Of a stretch of DNA of 64,000 nucleotides, positions 17,714 through 27,005 are shown in pieces. The notes under the pieces were generated by a model, which made no database searches, had not been told where the DNA came from, and worked only from the letters and a program-made list of their open reading frames with translations. Origin of the DNA: Leptospirales bacterium (GTDB lineage Bacteria; Spirochaetota; Leptospiria; Leptospirales; Leptonemataceae); contig JAIBBN010000007.1 in NCBI GenBank assembly GCA_019694655.1, positions 1-64,000 on the forward strand, read 5' to 3'. Numbering within the stretch: the stretch's first letter is position 1; each line of letters begins with the position of its first letter. The translations under genes and the position numbers were made by a program.

Positions 17714-18757
17714 ATGAACCTGAATCGTGAACTGCGAGCCTTTGTCGCAGCCTGCGGCTTTCCAGAGTCGTTTGAGGCGCAAGAGCTGCCGGCTGAGGCC
17801 TCGGCTCGCCGCTACGTACGTTTGCGATTTGCCGCACCAGCAGAGCCCGCCAGTCTGATGCTCTGCGTAGGTCTCCCGACGCCGTACCGCGACCAGGATC
17901 GCTTTGTCGCGCTCTGCACCCATCTGGAAAAGCAAGAACTTCCGGTCCCGCATATCTATGGTGTGGAGCGAGTGCAAGGGGCGCTGCTCCTTTCCGATGC
18001 CGGCGAGTATGATTTGAACTACTACCTGCAACGCGCTCATGCAGCTGGCGAAACCGAGAATAAACGCAAGTTAATTGATCATGCAGTTGATATTCTGGCC
18101 AAATTGCAGCGACTACCTATCCCGGAGGAGATAGAAGATCGCAGTTTCGATCTGGAGAAGCTCTACTCCGAGCTGGAATTTTTGTTTGATGCGGTTCGTT
18201 CTGCGGCCAATGCCCTGTCGACGCCTTACCTCCAGCTCTTTGAATTGTCGCAATTCGGTCGCGAGTTGTGTCGCTATCTCGGAAAGCTGACCCCGCAGAC
18301 GCTTGCGCATCGCGACTTTCACAGTCGCAATATTATGGTTCGGAACGCCGGCGGAAAATTGCACTATACGTTGATTGATTTCCAGGATGCGCGAAAGGGA
18401 TCGCCATTTTACGATCTGGCCAGTTTGCTCTACGACCCCTATGCGCCGCTCGACAGGGAAGAGCGAGGCCGCGCCTTGCATCGTTACCTGGATAGTGCGC
18501 AGTATTCCGCCGCACAAAAACCGATCTATCTTGCCGTAGCCCTGCAACGAATGCTAAAGGCGCTTGGAACCTACCTGCACCAGAGCGTATCTGGAAATTC
18601 GCGGTACGCCGAGAGCATCGCGCCGGCGCTGGATCGAATTGAAGAGATTGTCCAGGAAGGGAGATTTCCGGATTCAGTTTATCTTTTCGCGCGCGAGGTG
18701 CGACGCCGTTTCCTTGAGCCGCTGCGTGAACTGGCATCTGCCAGATCCGCAACATGA
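17714..18757 (+). CDS. amgK: N-acetylmuramate/N-acetylglucosamine anomeric kinase, AmgK-like
   Basis: About 347 residues, aminoglycoside-phosphotransferase fold. The catalytic loop is TLAHRDFHSRNIMV and the metal motif LIDFQDARKGSPFYDLASLL, closely matching AmgK, which phosphorylates the anomeric position of MurNAc in peptidoglycan recycling. The next gene, overlapping by four bases, is a MurU-like nucleotidyltransferase; this amgK-murU pairing is known from Pseudomonas. The family call is firm; the substrate is inferred from the pairing. It starts three bases after aspC. Confidence 0.8.
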   Translation: MNLNRELRAFVAACGFPESFEAQELPAEASARRYVRLRFAAPAEPASLMLCVGLPTPYRDQDRFVALCTHLEKQELPVPHIYGVERVQGALLLSDAGEYDLNYYLQRAHAAGETENKRKLIDHAVDILAKLQRLPIPEEIEDRSFDLEKLYSELEFLFDAVRSAANALSTPYLQLFELSQFGRELCRYLGKLTPQTLAHRDFHSRNIMVRNAGGKLHYTLIDFQDARKGSPFYDLASLLYDPYAPLDREERGRALHRYLDSAQYSAAQKPIYLAVALQRMLKALGTYLHQSVSGNSRYAESIAPALDRIEEIVQEGRFPDSVYLFAREVRRRFLEPLRELASARSAT

Positions 18758-19491
18758 AAACCGGATTTGTTCTGGCAGCAGGCTTTGGACTGCGCATGGG
18801 ACCGCTCACGGCGGCAAGACCCAAGCCTTTACTGCCCGTTAGCGGAATCCCTCTAATCTACTATGCGCTCTTCGCTCTCCAGCGCGCCGGGTGCAAGCGC
18901 GCCGTAATCAATCTGCACTATCGCGGAGAAATGATCGAACGCGAACTGCGAGATTTTTCAGCTCTGGAACTGCAATTCACACACGAAGCGCAAATTCTGG
19001 GCACCGCCGGCGGCCTGCGCAATGCCATGGAGAGCGTCTTACGGCATGACCTGCAAGTCCTGCTGATCAACCCGGATGTGATCTTTCCGTATGATCTATT
19101 TCCCCGCGCCGCCTCCGCCGACCTGCTGCTGAGGCCAGAGCAGGACGATGCCCGACTCTTACTGGGTCGACGCCGACCGGAGAGTAAAGAGACGGGATTG
19201 GCTCTTGGAAAAGGGGATCGTGTTCGTTTTGAAACGGATGGCGACCGCTACTACCTTGGATGTGCCGCAGTTCTGCTCTCAGCCCTCTCGCCATTGGTCT
19301 GCGGAGTCCAGGCGGAGCTGGGTGCATGCTGGCAGGATAGCGCCCGCACTGGCCGATTGGCGGGCGTAGACATGCCCGGAGAAGTGATCGACGCCGGCTC
19401 GCATGGCGCCTATTTGCGTATTTGTGATCAGGCGCCCTATCCGGCAGAGACGATGGCCGAGCTGCGCAGTTTCGCTGGCCGTTCCGCTTGA
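18754..19491 (+). CDS. murU: Nucleotidyltransferase, MurU-like (NDP-MurNAc pyrophosphorylase)
   Basis: About 245 residues, GT-A fold sugar-1-phosphate nucleotidyltransferase. The nucleotide loop is VLAAGFGLRMGPLTAARPKP, with LGTAGGL and the acidic LINPDVIF (metal site). In Pseudomonas, MurU converts MurNAc-1-phosphate to UDP-MurNAc, bypassing MurA/MurB. Coupled to amgK by ATGA. A role on another sugar (e.g. heptose or mannose) cannot be excluded from sequence alone. Confidence 0.78.
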   Translation: MKTGFVLAAGFGLRMGPLTAARPKPLLPVSGIPLIYYALFALQRAGCKRAVINLHYRGEMIERELRDFSALELQFTHEAQILGTAGGLRNAMESVLRHDLQVLLINPDVIFPYDLFPRAASADLLLRPEQDDARLLLGRRRPESKETGLALGKGDRVRFETDGDRYYLGCAAVLLSALSPLVCGVQAELGACWQDSARTGRLAGVDMPGEVIDAGSHGAYLRICDQAPYPAETMAELRSFAGRSA

Positions 19492-20650
19492 GTTTGCAAC
19501 GATTTGCATTCTGCTTTCGGGGGTGAGCATTGTAGGCGACGCCTCGGCGCTGGGCGCGGAAACCATTGGCGCCGCGGCCAATCAGATTGATGGGACGGAA
19601 AGGCGCGAGGCGCCATCTGAGCAGTTGAAGCCAGCTCGACCGAGTCGGACCACAACGTCGCTGCCGACGACGACGCCCGGCGTATCCGATTTTTTTGATC
19701 TGGATGAATTGCGCCGGGCCCGACTGCGCGTCGATATCCGGCAGGTAGTCGCCGAGCTTGTGGCCGCATACAAGTACGGTTATCCCGGCAGGGCGCCGCC
19801 CTTGCTTCGCCGCCTGCAAGAACTGGCGCCGGACTCGGCGGAGGCTGACTACTTTACAGCCTTGCAACAATATGATCGCGGACGAAGGGCAGAAGCGCTG
19901 ATTCTTGCCCAGAGGGCGGCAGCAAAATCGCCGCGCATGTCGCGGGCAAACAGCTTGATCGGCTTGCTGCTGATGGACGCGCAGCGCTACGAGGAAGCGA
20001 CGATAGCCTTCCGGGCGGCGGTAGAGCAAAGTCCTTACAATGCAAACTACCTTTACAATCTGGCCAATGCCCTGCACACTCTTGGCAGAAGTTCCGAGGC
20101 GCTGACCGCGGCAGACCGCGCAATTGCAGCGCGCAGCAATTTCGCCGAAGCGCTCTACCTGCGAGGTTTGCTCCTGCTTAACATGGGCGAGGCCCTCGCC
20201 GCATTGCAATCGTTGAAACGCGCGGAGCATTTTGGCATGCGCAGCGATGGTTTCTATCTTGATCTTTTGCTGGCGGCCGAAAGGGCCGAGCAACAGGAAG
20301 ATGCGATTGCCGCAGCGCGCCAGCTGCAAAGCACCCGGGATCCCCATGCCTTGCGCGAAACGGCTAGAGTCCATCTGCACTTTGGCGAGTCGCAAATTGC
20401 GCTTCGCCGACTCGAGCGATTGGTACAGTTGAAAGAAGCAACGGAGGGCGATTTCGAAATGCTGCTTCGTGCCGCAATTCTGTCCGATGCAAATCCGACG
20501 GTCTATATCATGCGCTACACAAGCGGCGAACGCCGGGCCGCCCTGCTGTTGAAGGCGCGCGAACTGGAACAGCAGCTTGCCAATCGGCCGGCGGCTCGCG
20601 ATTCCGTAGTCCGATCGCCCTACCGGCCGCCGCCAGCAATGCCACAGTGA
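19424..20650 (+). CDS. Exported tetratricopeptide-repeat (TPR) protein
   Basis: About 408 residues from a GTG at 19424; the true start is unclear. An upstream ATG (19403) is also in frame and both overlap the end of murU. The N-terminus has a basic patch (RRPIRQRR) and a hydrophobic stretch (LEFATICILLSGVSIVG) like a signal peptide. Residues ~130-300 are TPR helices (AAVEQSPYNANYLYNLANAL, ALTAADRAIAARSNFAEALY). TPR proteins mediate protein contacts; the partner is unknown. A proline-rich C-terminus ends YRPPPAMPQ. Convergent with capA. Confidence 0.65.
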   Translation: MIRRPIRQRRWPSCAVSLAVPLEFATICILLSGVSIVGDASALGAETIGAAANQIDGTERREAPSEQLKPARPSRTTTSLPTTTPGVSDFFDLDELRRARLRVDIRQVVAELVAAYKYGYPGRAPPLLRRLQELAPDSAEADYFTALQQYDRGRRAEALILAQRAAAKSPRMSRANSLIGLLLMDAQRYEEATIAFRAAVEQSPYNANYLYNLANALHTLGRSSEALTAADRAIAARSNFAEALYLRGLLLLNMGEALAALQSLKRAEHFGMRSDGFYLDLLLAAERAEQQEDAIAAARQLQSTRDPHALRETARVHLHFGESQIALRRLERLVQLKEATEGDFEMLLRAAILSDANPTVYIMRYTSGERRAALLLKARELEQQLANRPAARDSVVRSPYRPPPAMPQ

Positions 20651-20665
20651 CTATCGCTCAGTCCG

Positions 20666-21865
20666 TCAATGAGCTGCGGTTTCTGGACCCGGAATCCTGA
20701 GTTGTATGGCTCCGCCTATTTCGGGCTCCAGCCGGCTGGCTGTCTCTGGCGAAATGTCAAAGACCTGCCAGTAAAAATCATGGGCAAACGCCCTTGCTTC
20801 GGCGGCGTCGAGCGGGGCGGGGCGCGGGTTTTGAGCGCTGAATCTGCCCCAGATTGGAACAAACTGCGCGGCCACAGCCCGCTTTTCTGAAGGAGAAAAG
20901 GTCAGGCGTAACAGGATATTGTGAGTTTGGTCCTCATTGGAACTGCCAAACAAAAAGTTTCCTATCGAGTAGACGATCAATCCGTTGCGATAGAGTTCTG
21001 CTCCTTGTGGAGTGTGCGGATGATGGCCGATGACCAGATCGGCGCCGGCATTGATCAGAGAACGAGCAAGAGCAACCTGGTCAGGACCGGGCCTCTGGTA
21101 GTACTCCGTTCCCCAGTGCAAACTGACTATTGTTATATCCGCCTGGCGATTGACCGCAGCAATTTTCGAAAGGACGGCAGGCGTGTAGATTGCAACCCCC
21201 GGTCGGCCCGAATTGGCCGCCGCGTTCTCTTCCTCGATGAGCGTCAGCGCGAAGAGCGCAAATTGCATGCCATGGCTATGAAGCATCAGTGGCGCCTGCG
21301 CTTCCTGCAGATTCTCGCCGGCGCCAACGGCCGCGATTCCGCCGCTACGCAGCGTTTCCAGCGTCGATCGCAGTCCCTCGGGCCCAAGGTCCATGCTATG
21401 ATTGTTGGCGAGAATGGCTGCATCCAGCCGCAGCGCCTGGAGTACGCGCAATCCCTCCGGCGAAGCGTTGAAGATGTACGGTTTGCCCGGCGGCGGCGAT
21501 CCCCGATCGCTCATTGCTGTTTCCAGGTTAGCGATTCGTAGAGCCGCCGAATCAAACAAGCGTCGAACATGCTCAATCGGCGTCAGCAAGCCGGAACGTT
21601 GTTGCTCGCGCACCCCCCACTCAAAATGCATGTCGCCGGCAAACAGTAGCTGAAATTCCGATACGTTCTGCTCGCGCGCTGAAAAGTAGCGAGCCGCGGG
21701 CAGCGGCGATTCCACCGCCTCCCGAGTTGTCGCCTCCGGCGAGGTCGCGATGTCGCTGGCGCATTGCACAGTCAGTAATGCGCTGCAAAAAAACAGAATA
21801 CCGGACAGCGTACGAGCGAACCTGCGATAGGATTGACGTACCGGATGGCCGCCGCCCTCTTCCAT
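20666..21865 (-). CDS. CapA-family (PGA_cap metallophosphatase-like) lipoprotein
   Basis: About 399 residues. The N-terminal region FARTLSGILFFCSALLTVQC is a signal with a lipobox cysteine. The CapA domain shows LFAGDMHFEWG, ANLETAMSDRG, LANNHSMDLG, VSLHWGTEYYQRP and VIGHHPHTPQG, the metal-binding asparagine/histidine pattern of the family. CapA proteins act in capsule (poly-gamma-glutamate) or cell-wall chemistry; the substrate here is unknown. The ATG at 21865 is chosen; longer in-frame upstream codons run into sppA. Divergent from sppA, starts 26 bases apart. Confidence 0.82.
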   Translation of the reverse strand: MEEGGGHPVRQSYRRFARTLSGILFFCSALLTVQCASDIATSPEATTREAVESPLPAARYFSAREQNVSEFQLLFAGDMHFEWGVREQQRSGLLTPIEHVRRLFDSAALRIANLETAMSDRGSPPPGKPYIFNASPEGLRVLQALRLDAAILANNHSMDLGPEGLRSTLETLRSGGIAAVGAGENLQEAQAPLMLHSHGMQFALFALTLIEEENAAANSGRPGVAIYTPAVLSKIAAVNRQADITIVSLHWGTEYYQRPGPDQVALARSLINAGADLVIGHHPHTPQGAELYRNGLIVYSIGNFLFGSSNEDQTHNILLRLTFSPSEKRAVAAQFVPIWGRFSAQNPRPAPLDAAEARAFAHDFYWQVFDISPETASRLEPEIGGAIQLRIPGPETAAH

Positions 21866-21890
21866 GTTCAGTCTAACGATGAGGAACTTC

Positions 21891-22910
21891 ATGCCCCGTG
21901 TCCTGATCCCCACCATTTTTGGGTGTCTACTACTCGCCAATTGCATTATTGGCAACGACGTCTCCATTGCACCGGGTGCTATCTCCTCCGACCAGGCGCC
22001 GCTGGATGAAGTGCAAATCTATCCGAGCCGAGAAGACCAGGGTCGGTGCCTGAGCGGCGCCATGAGCCGAGGCGGGAGCGGGAAGATTCTGCTGATCAAT
22101 GCAACCGGCGTCATCGATGAAGGCGATTCATTTCGCTATGGAGCCGCTGTCAGTCCGGGCCAACTTCGTCGGATATTAACGCGGGCCGCACAGGATGATG
22201 ATATTGACGCTATTTTGCTGTCGGTCAACTCGCCGGGCGGGTCGGCGGCGGCGTCCGACTTATACTACTCTATTCTTAAGCAATTCAAAGAGGAGCGCAA
22301 GATCCCTGTCTACGCCCACATTACGAATCTTGGCGCATCCGGCGGATACTACATTGCTATGGCAGCTGATGGCCTGAACGCCGATCCGCTTGCGGACGTA
22401 GGCAGCATTGGCGTTATCATTCGCAGTTTTGGCTTTGTAGGGCTGCTGGGTAAATTGGGCGTCGAGTATCGGGCCATCGCCAGTGGCGGAAACAAGGACA
22501 TGCTTTCGCCGTTTTCTGAGATTCGTCCTGAACAAAGGGCGCTACTGGACGCTCAGGTACAGCGCACCTATGAACGATTTCTGGCGGTGGTCCTTGAGTC
22601 TCGTTCAGCCAAACTAACTCGAGAGCAACTATTGCCAATTGCCGATGGTCGGGTGCTGGATGCCAGCGAGGCGCTCAGACTGAATCTCATCGATAGCGTC
22701 GGCTACCTCGAGGAACACATAGAGCGAATCAAGACAATGCGCGCCTGGGAAAACGTTCAGGTCGTCGCTTACGTGCCGCGAGGCGGAGCTCCCCTGGAAC
22801 CCAATCTTTACAATATTACCCGCAGAACTCAGCTGAGTTTGCAGGAAAAGCTGCAATATCTTGCCGTCATTGGACCGCGTACTTTTCTTCTGTACGAGGG
22901 AGGTCTGTAG
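21891..22910 (+). CDS. sppA: Signal peptide peptidase SppA (36K type) lipoprotein
   Basis: About 339 residues. N-terminal VLIPTIFGCLLLANC is a lipobox. The S49 peptidase core has ILLSVNSPGGSAAASDLYY, LGASGGYYIAMAAD (catalytic serine region) and ADVGSIGVI. It degrades cleaved signal peptides in the membrane. GAGGAA at 21881-21886 lies 4 bases before the ATG at 21891; the ATG at 21864 gives an N-terminus of 9 extra residues without a ribosome site. The stop is five bases before the next gene. Confidence 0.85.
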   Translation: MPRVLIPTIFGCLLLANCIIGNDVSIAPGAISSDQAPLDEVQIYPSREDQGRCLSGAMSRGGSGKILLINATGVIDEGDSFRYGAAVSPGQLRRILTRAAQDDDIDAILLSVNSPGGSAAASDLYYSILKQFKEERKIPVYAHITNLGASGGYYIAMAADGLNADPLADVGSIGVIIRSFGFVGLLGKLGVEYRAIASGGNKDMLSPFSEIRPEQRALLDAQVQRTYERFLAVVLESRSAKLTREQLLPIADGRVLDASEALRLNLIDSVGYLEEHIERIKTMRAWENVQVVAYVPRGGAPLEPNLYNITRRTQLSLQEKLQYLAVIGPRTFLLYEGGL

Positions 22911-22915
22911 TCAAC

Positions 22916-24412
22916 GTGGAACCGTTGGTAGACTTCGACAGCCGCCCGCCAGTCGCGGGCACTGGTTCCGATCGCTCTGATCTACAGAAGATTGATGACT
23001 TCAAACGCGGCTACCAGGAGCCGATCGACCGTCACGTGGCCCTCGTCCGCAATGCCCAGCAAATGCTCGCTTCTGCTTCACTGAGCGGCGAAGATCGGAA
23101 GTCTCTGCACGATGCCCGAGCCGCTCTGGACAAATTGCTACTGCACATCCAGACCCTATCGCGTTCACTATCCAGCGATCTTCAGCCGCTCAACCTTGAT
23201 CGCGATGTTATGCGCGACTATCACACCGTATTTGCCGGGGAGGCCAACGATCACCGATTGAGCTACGTTCGCTTTTTGCGGACCTACGTGCTGCTGAAGC
23301 GATTTGCACTGGATGCCAGCGATGCCTGGACCAGTATCCAGAAAATTATCGCCCGCCTGGACCTACAGAGCGGGGCCGAATTTCGCGACCAATTTGTAAG
23401 CTTTGGCGTTACGGCAGGCCTGCGCTCCTGCGAAGGATTTCAGATCTTCTGTCAACGCATGGCTATTCTCTTGCAGCTTCAAAAGGATCCAATTGTTACC
23501 AAGAAACTCGACGGCGCGGCAATTTACTCGCCTGAAATTGACTATCTGCTGTCCGGAGTTTTCCGAGAAGACCTGGCGGCCTGGATGGAAGCGCGGCGCG
23601 ATTCGCTGGCGACGGACCGGGCGCAACTCTCTGATTCGGCCCTGCCCACTGCGACCCGCAAACAGTGGATTGGTCCAGAATCGGCGGGTGCGCCGCGCAG
23701 TATGGACTGGCGGCTCGACGCATCCGGGAAGCAAAGCTGGAATTCAACGCCTCAGTACTATCTACAATACTCGCCGCAGGATCTAGAGGCCGAACGCGCC
23801 GCATTCCAGGAAGTTGTCTATATCGATACCCACATGGGGGCCGATCAGCAATTCATCCGAAGCGACTTTATTTTGACGGTAAGTCGCAAGGATCGCAATG
23901 CCGTCGCTTCTGATATTGAGCGCGAATATGTGAATTTCATGCGCGCCTTTTTCACTCTGGTCACTGACATTTCGATGCTAAATGTGAATGTCCCTCCATC
24001 AGATCGCTATCTCTTTCTATATCACCTGGGACCTCAGGCCTTTTGCGCGCTGGTGGTCAAGTTCTTGCAAGATGTGAAGACAGGATTTATGCATCAACGT
24101 CCGGCAAATCGCAAAGTCATTCGCAAATTCACCCCCATTGAGTTGATCAAGAAGACAATTATCGATTGGTGGCGCACGGAGATCATCCCCGGGGCGGCAG
24201 CAAAGAGCGAGGACTACACGGATTACAAAAGGCTTCTGACCCAGGTCAAATCGGCGCATGCGGCTATGGTCAAGCGGGCGCAAGCCGAATTTGAACGTCT
24301 GCCAGCCGAAGTTCGAGCGCGTGGAAACAAGCAGCAAATTTTTAAGGACCACATGAATGAGTGGTTCGGCGCTCCCAATATTGTAATTTTCAAGCGCTTC
24401 CTGAAGGCTTGA
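22916..24412 (+). CDS. Large cytoplasmic protein of unknown function
   Basis: About 498 residues, no signal peptide or membrane helix. Highly charged and mostly helical by eye (KIDDFKRGYQEPIDRHVAL, ARAALDKLLLHIQTLSRSL, KRAQAEFERLPAEVRARG). The middle holds a probable coiled or helical segment and a Ser/Gly/Trp-rich linker (WRLDASGKQSWNSTPQYY). GTG start with a GGGAGG site about 10 bases upstream. I recognise no family and no catalytic motif. It follows sppA by 5 bases, so co-transcription is likely. A Leptospirales-restricted protein is possible. Confidence 0.6.
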   Translation: MEPLVDFDSRPPVAGTGSDRSDLQKIDDFKRGYQEPIDRHVALVRNAQQMLASASLSGEDRKSLHDARAALDKLLLHIQTLSRSLSSDLQPLNLDRDVMRDYHTVFAGEANDHRLSYVRFLRTYVLLKRFALDASDAWTSIQKIIARLDLQSGAEFRDQFVSFGVTAGLRSCEGFQIFCQRMAILLQLQKDPIVTKKLDGAAIYSPEIDYLLSGVFREDLAAWMEARRDSLATDRAQLSDSALPTATRKQWIGPESAGAPRSMDWRLDASGKQSWNSTPQYYLQYSPQDLEAERAAFQEVVYIDTHMGADQQFIRSDFILTVSRKDRNAVASDIEREYVNFMRAFFTLVTDISMLNVNVPPSDRYLFLYHLGPQAFCALVVKFLQDVKTGFMHQRPANRKVIRKFTPIELIKKTIIDWWRTEIIPGAAAKSEDYTDYKRLLTQVKSAHAAMVKRAQAEFERLPAEVRARGNKQQIFKDHMNEWFGAPNIVIFKRFLKA

Positions 24413-24428
24413 GAACGTAGGCGCGCCG

Positions 24429-26381
24429 CTACTGCTTTGAGATTTGAAATAACTCCAGGCAATAGTCGCCAGAGGGATGCCGGTACTCTTTTTTCCAACG
24501 AACGGTAGAGGACATTTGTGCAGCGCGGTTCTCCAGTTTCTGGCGAGACGCCGGGTCCTGACATTCACTCGCAAGCAACAACGCTTGATCGAAGCGCAGC
24601 CAGTCGCGAATTTCAAATTGCGAGTCGTTGCGCAAGTCTCCGCGGCGATAGGTCCGCATGCGCAGCAAGACATCAAAATCCCAGGCGCGCAAAGGTCCCT
24701 GCATCAGACGTCCTTCCAAAGTTGCTCGCTGCTCAGGCGTCGCGTCGCCCAGGCGGGAGTAGAGCGTCGACAAATCGTGAAATTGATTGAGCAATACGTA
24801 GCGACCATCCGCCGGTAAACGCTGGGCAAACCATCGAACCGGTTCAAAAAGCCGGGCATCATTCCCGGTGAAACACATGCTGCGCGCCCTTACGTAATGC
24901 GGACGAATTGCAGCAAACAAACCGTCCGCAAATAGCCCGCCTTCTCCAATGCATAACATGACCGACGAAATACATACGCTGGCGCCGCAGGCTACGAATC
25001 CTCGGCGGAACCACGACCACGCACGTCCGCTTGAAGGCAGCAGCATATCGCCAGCGCGCAGGCTCAGAACGGCCAGAGTCAGCAGCCCCGCGGGCAACAG
25101 ATGATAGAGATGACGCAGCTGTTTGTTGCCAGTAAGCGCTTCAAGCACCAATAGCTGCAGCAGCAGAAGGATCGCGATACTGACGAGCGGTCGCCGCAGC
25201 ACATCCATCCAGGCAATAGCGCCTGGACGGCGCACCCGCGCGATCGCTGCCATCAGGATTGCCAGCGCAACCAGCGCCAGCAAGGTTGCGGCAAAGCCAG
25301 AGTTATCAAATACCTGGTCGCTTAAACTCGCCAGATAGCTGCGACCGGCCTCCTGGCTTCGTTGCTGTGTGCCCAGAGTGCTGCTCAGACGATCCGGCTG
25401 TAGATAGAGCCAGACAAGGATCGGCATTGCCATCCAGGTCCAGATTCCCCGCCACGCTCGATCCAGCAAAATACGCATGGTAGCTCGGCGGACATAGTAG
25501 ATCCGATGTAGTTCGACCCAGGCGAGCATTGATAGGACATAGAAAGCGTACTTCATCGTTTTTGAATTGAGGGCCGGCCACTTTCGACTGAGTGCATAAG
25601 CTGCTACACTGATTGAAGCCAGCAGCCAAACCGCACGCGAGAGTACACCGGCGCTTCGCCAGATGTGAACTCCGGCCTCCCACAATTGCAGCGGAGAGCG
25701 GAGAAGTTCCAGCGCCGTCCAGGCCATGACCAGCATCAAGCCATAGGGATACTTGGTCTGCAACAGACCCTGGCTGCAGAGCAACAATCCCCAGTAGAGT
25801 CGCCGATCAGGCAGTCCGACCGAAGCGCCTTCCCGTCGCAATTGTTCCCGCTCGTAGACTTTGAACAGAAAGTACATGGTCCAGAGTAGAAAGAACATTC
25901 CCTGTGTTTCAAGCATTGCGCTCGCCGCATACGCTGATAGCTCCCGACTCTGCGTCAGCATAACACAGGCAAAGAGACCGGCGAGCGCTCCATGCAGCCA
26001 ATCTCGCGACAACTCCGCGGCAACAGGCAAGAGCGAAGCCAGCGTAAGAGCGTAGAATGCAAGACCGATGGCAGCATCCAATCGCTGGTCCGGTCCTGCT
26101 GGATTGAGAGCAAATACTACGACCGCGATCAAGTTATGGAGCATCGGCCAGGTTGGCGCATCAAAGAATGGCCGCAGGGCGTCGAAATATCGCTCCTGAT
26201 GAAAATCGCTCAAAATGTTCAGAGAAAGCAGGTAACGCAAAGACGGATCGGCGGAGAGCACATCCGTGTTCGGACATTGTTCCCAGAATACCCGCCAGAT
26301 CGTCTGCAGAACAACTGCGCCAATGTACAACGCTGCTCCGCCGAGCGCCAGAACAGAGACCGCGCGAATGGCAAATCGCAT
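24429..26381 (-). CDS. Polytopic membrane protein, GT-C-like (PMT/ArnT-type) candidate
   Basis: About 650 residues with an N-terminal membrane helix, a short loop (CPNTDVLSADPSLRYLL) and many further hydrophobic segments, then a soluble C-terminal part (LARSMC-type, FDVLLRMRTYRRGDL). The layout of ten or so helices plus a C-terminal periplasmic domain resembles lipid-linked-sugar glycosyltransferases of the GT-C class, but I see no clear DD/DE motif. The function is an inference. A lipoprotein gene lies directly upstream (4-base gap). Confidence 0.55.
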   Translation of the reverse strand: MRFAIRAVSVLALGGAALYIGAVVLQTIWRVFWEQCPNTDVLSADPSLRYLLSLNILSDFHQERYFDALRPFFDAPTWPMLHNLIAVVVFALNPAGPDQRLDAAIGLAFYALTLASLLPVAAELSRDWLHGALAGLFACVMLTQSRELSAYAASAMLETQGMFFLLWTMYFLFKVYEREQLRREGASVGLPDRRLYWGLLLCSQGLLQTKYPYGLMLVMAWTALELLRSPLQLWEAGVHIWRSAGVLSRAVWLLASISVAAYALSRKWPALNSKTMKYAFYVLSMLAWVELHRIYYVRRATMRILLDRAWRGIWTWMAMPILVWLYLQPDRLSSTLGTQQRSQEAGRSYLASLSDQVFDNSGFAATLLALVALAILMAAIARVRRPGAIAWMDVLRRPLVSIAILLLLQLLVLEALTGNKQLRHLYHLLPAGLLTLAVLSLRAGDMLLPSSGRAWSWFRRGFVACGASVCISSVMLCIGEGGLFADGLFAAIRPHYVRARSMCFTGNDARLFEPVRWFAQRLPADGRYVLLNQFHDLSTLYSRLGDATPEQRATLEGRLMQGPLRAWDFDVLLRMRTYRRGDLRNDSQFEIRDWLRFDQALLLASECQDPASRQKLENRAAQMSSTVRWKKEYRHPSGDYCLELFQISKQ

Positions 26382-26384
26382 AAA

Positions 26385-26996
26385 TCAAAACAGACGGAGA
26401 ATATACCAGACGCCGTCGCGCTTGATAAAGATCGGATTATTCAAGTAGTAACTGCGCTCGGGGGCGTCTGCCAGTTCCAATTTCGCCTCGCAGGTCTGGC
26501 CGGACGCTTCCATGAACAGCGTCGCCCGGAGTTTTCTGGTAGTTCGCAAGACATCGCGTACGGAGAGACTGGATTCGTTGCCGGAAAGAGCGCGAAGTCC
26601 GCGCGTATCAAGGTATGCGGTACGCAGGTAACTGCCAGGATCGGCGAGTTCGGCCTGTAACTCAGCAAAACTTCGATGGGCCTTAAGATCTACCCAGAGA
26701 CCATCTTGCTGGCTCACCCTTTGCGGCAGCTCGCTCAAGTCCTGCCGAAAGGTCATTTGGACCATAGCATCCAGCAGCGCGAACACGGCCTGCACATCGG
26801 CCTCGCCGCCCGGCGGAGCGCCATCGGGCCCCCAGCGGACTTCCGCGACTTCCACGGAGGGCGCAGCGTCATATGTCTTGCGTTGGCCCAGGGGCAGATC
26901 CTCGCCGCTGCGGTTGCAACAGAGAGCGGCAGTCAACATTCCCGCCAGCAGCGCCATAAACGCAGTTTTCCCTTTGCCGCGCCCGCCGCCTGTCAT
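26385..26996 (-). CDS. Putative lipoprotein of unknown function
   Basis: About 203 residues. N-terminus MTGGGRGKGKTAFMALLAGM followed by LTAALCC, a signal with a cysteine at the likely lipid site. The mature part is acidic/helical (LLDAMVQMTFRQDLSELP), with a C-terminal beta-like stretch (FIKRDGVWYILRLF) that resembles a nuclear-transport-factor-2-like sheet, though this is weak. Tightly packed (9 bases) after the TPR/Mrr gene and 3 bases before the membrane protein. Confidence 0.55.
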   Translation of the reverse strand: MTGGGRGKGKTAFMALLAGMLTAALCCNRSGEDLPLGQRKTYDAAPSVEVAEVRWGPDGAPPGGEADVQAVFALLDAMVQMTFRQDLSELPQRVSQQDGLWVDLKAHRSFAELQAELADPGSYLRTAYLDTRGLRALSGNESSLSVRDVLRTTRKLRATLFMEASGQTCEAKLELADAPERSYYLNNPIFIKRDGVWYILRLF

Positions 26997-27005
26997 CGCC
27001 TTGAC

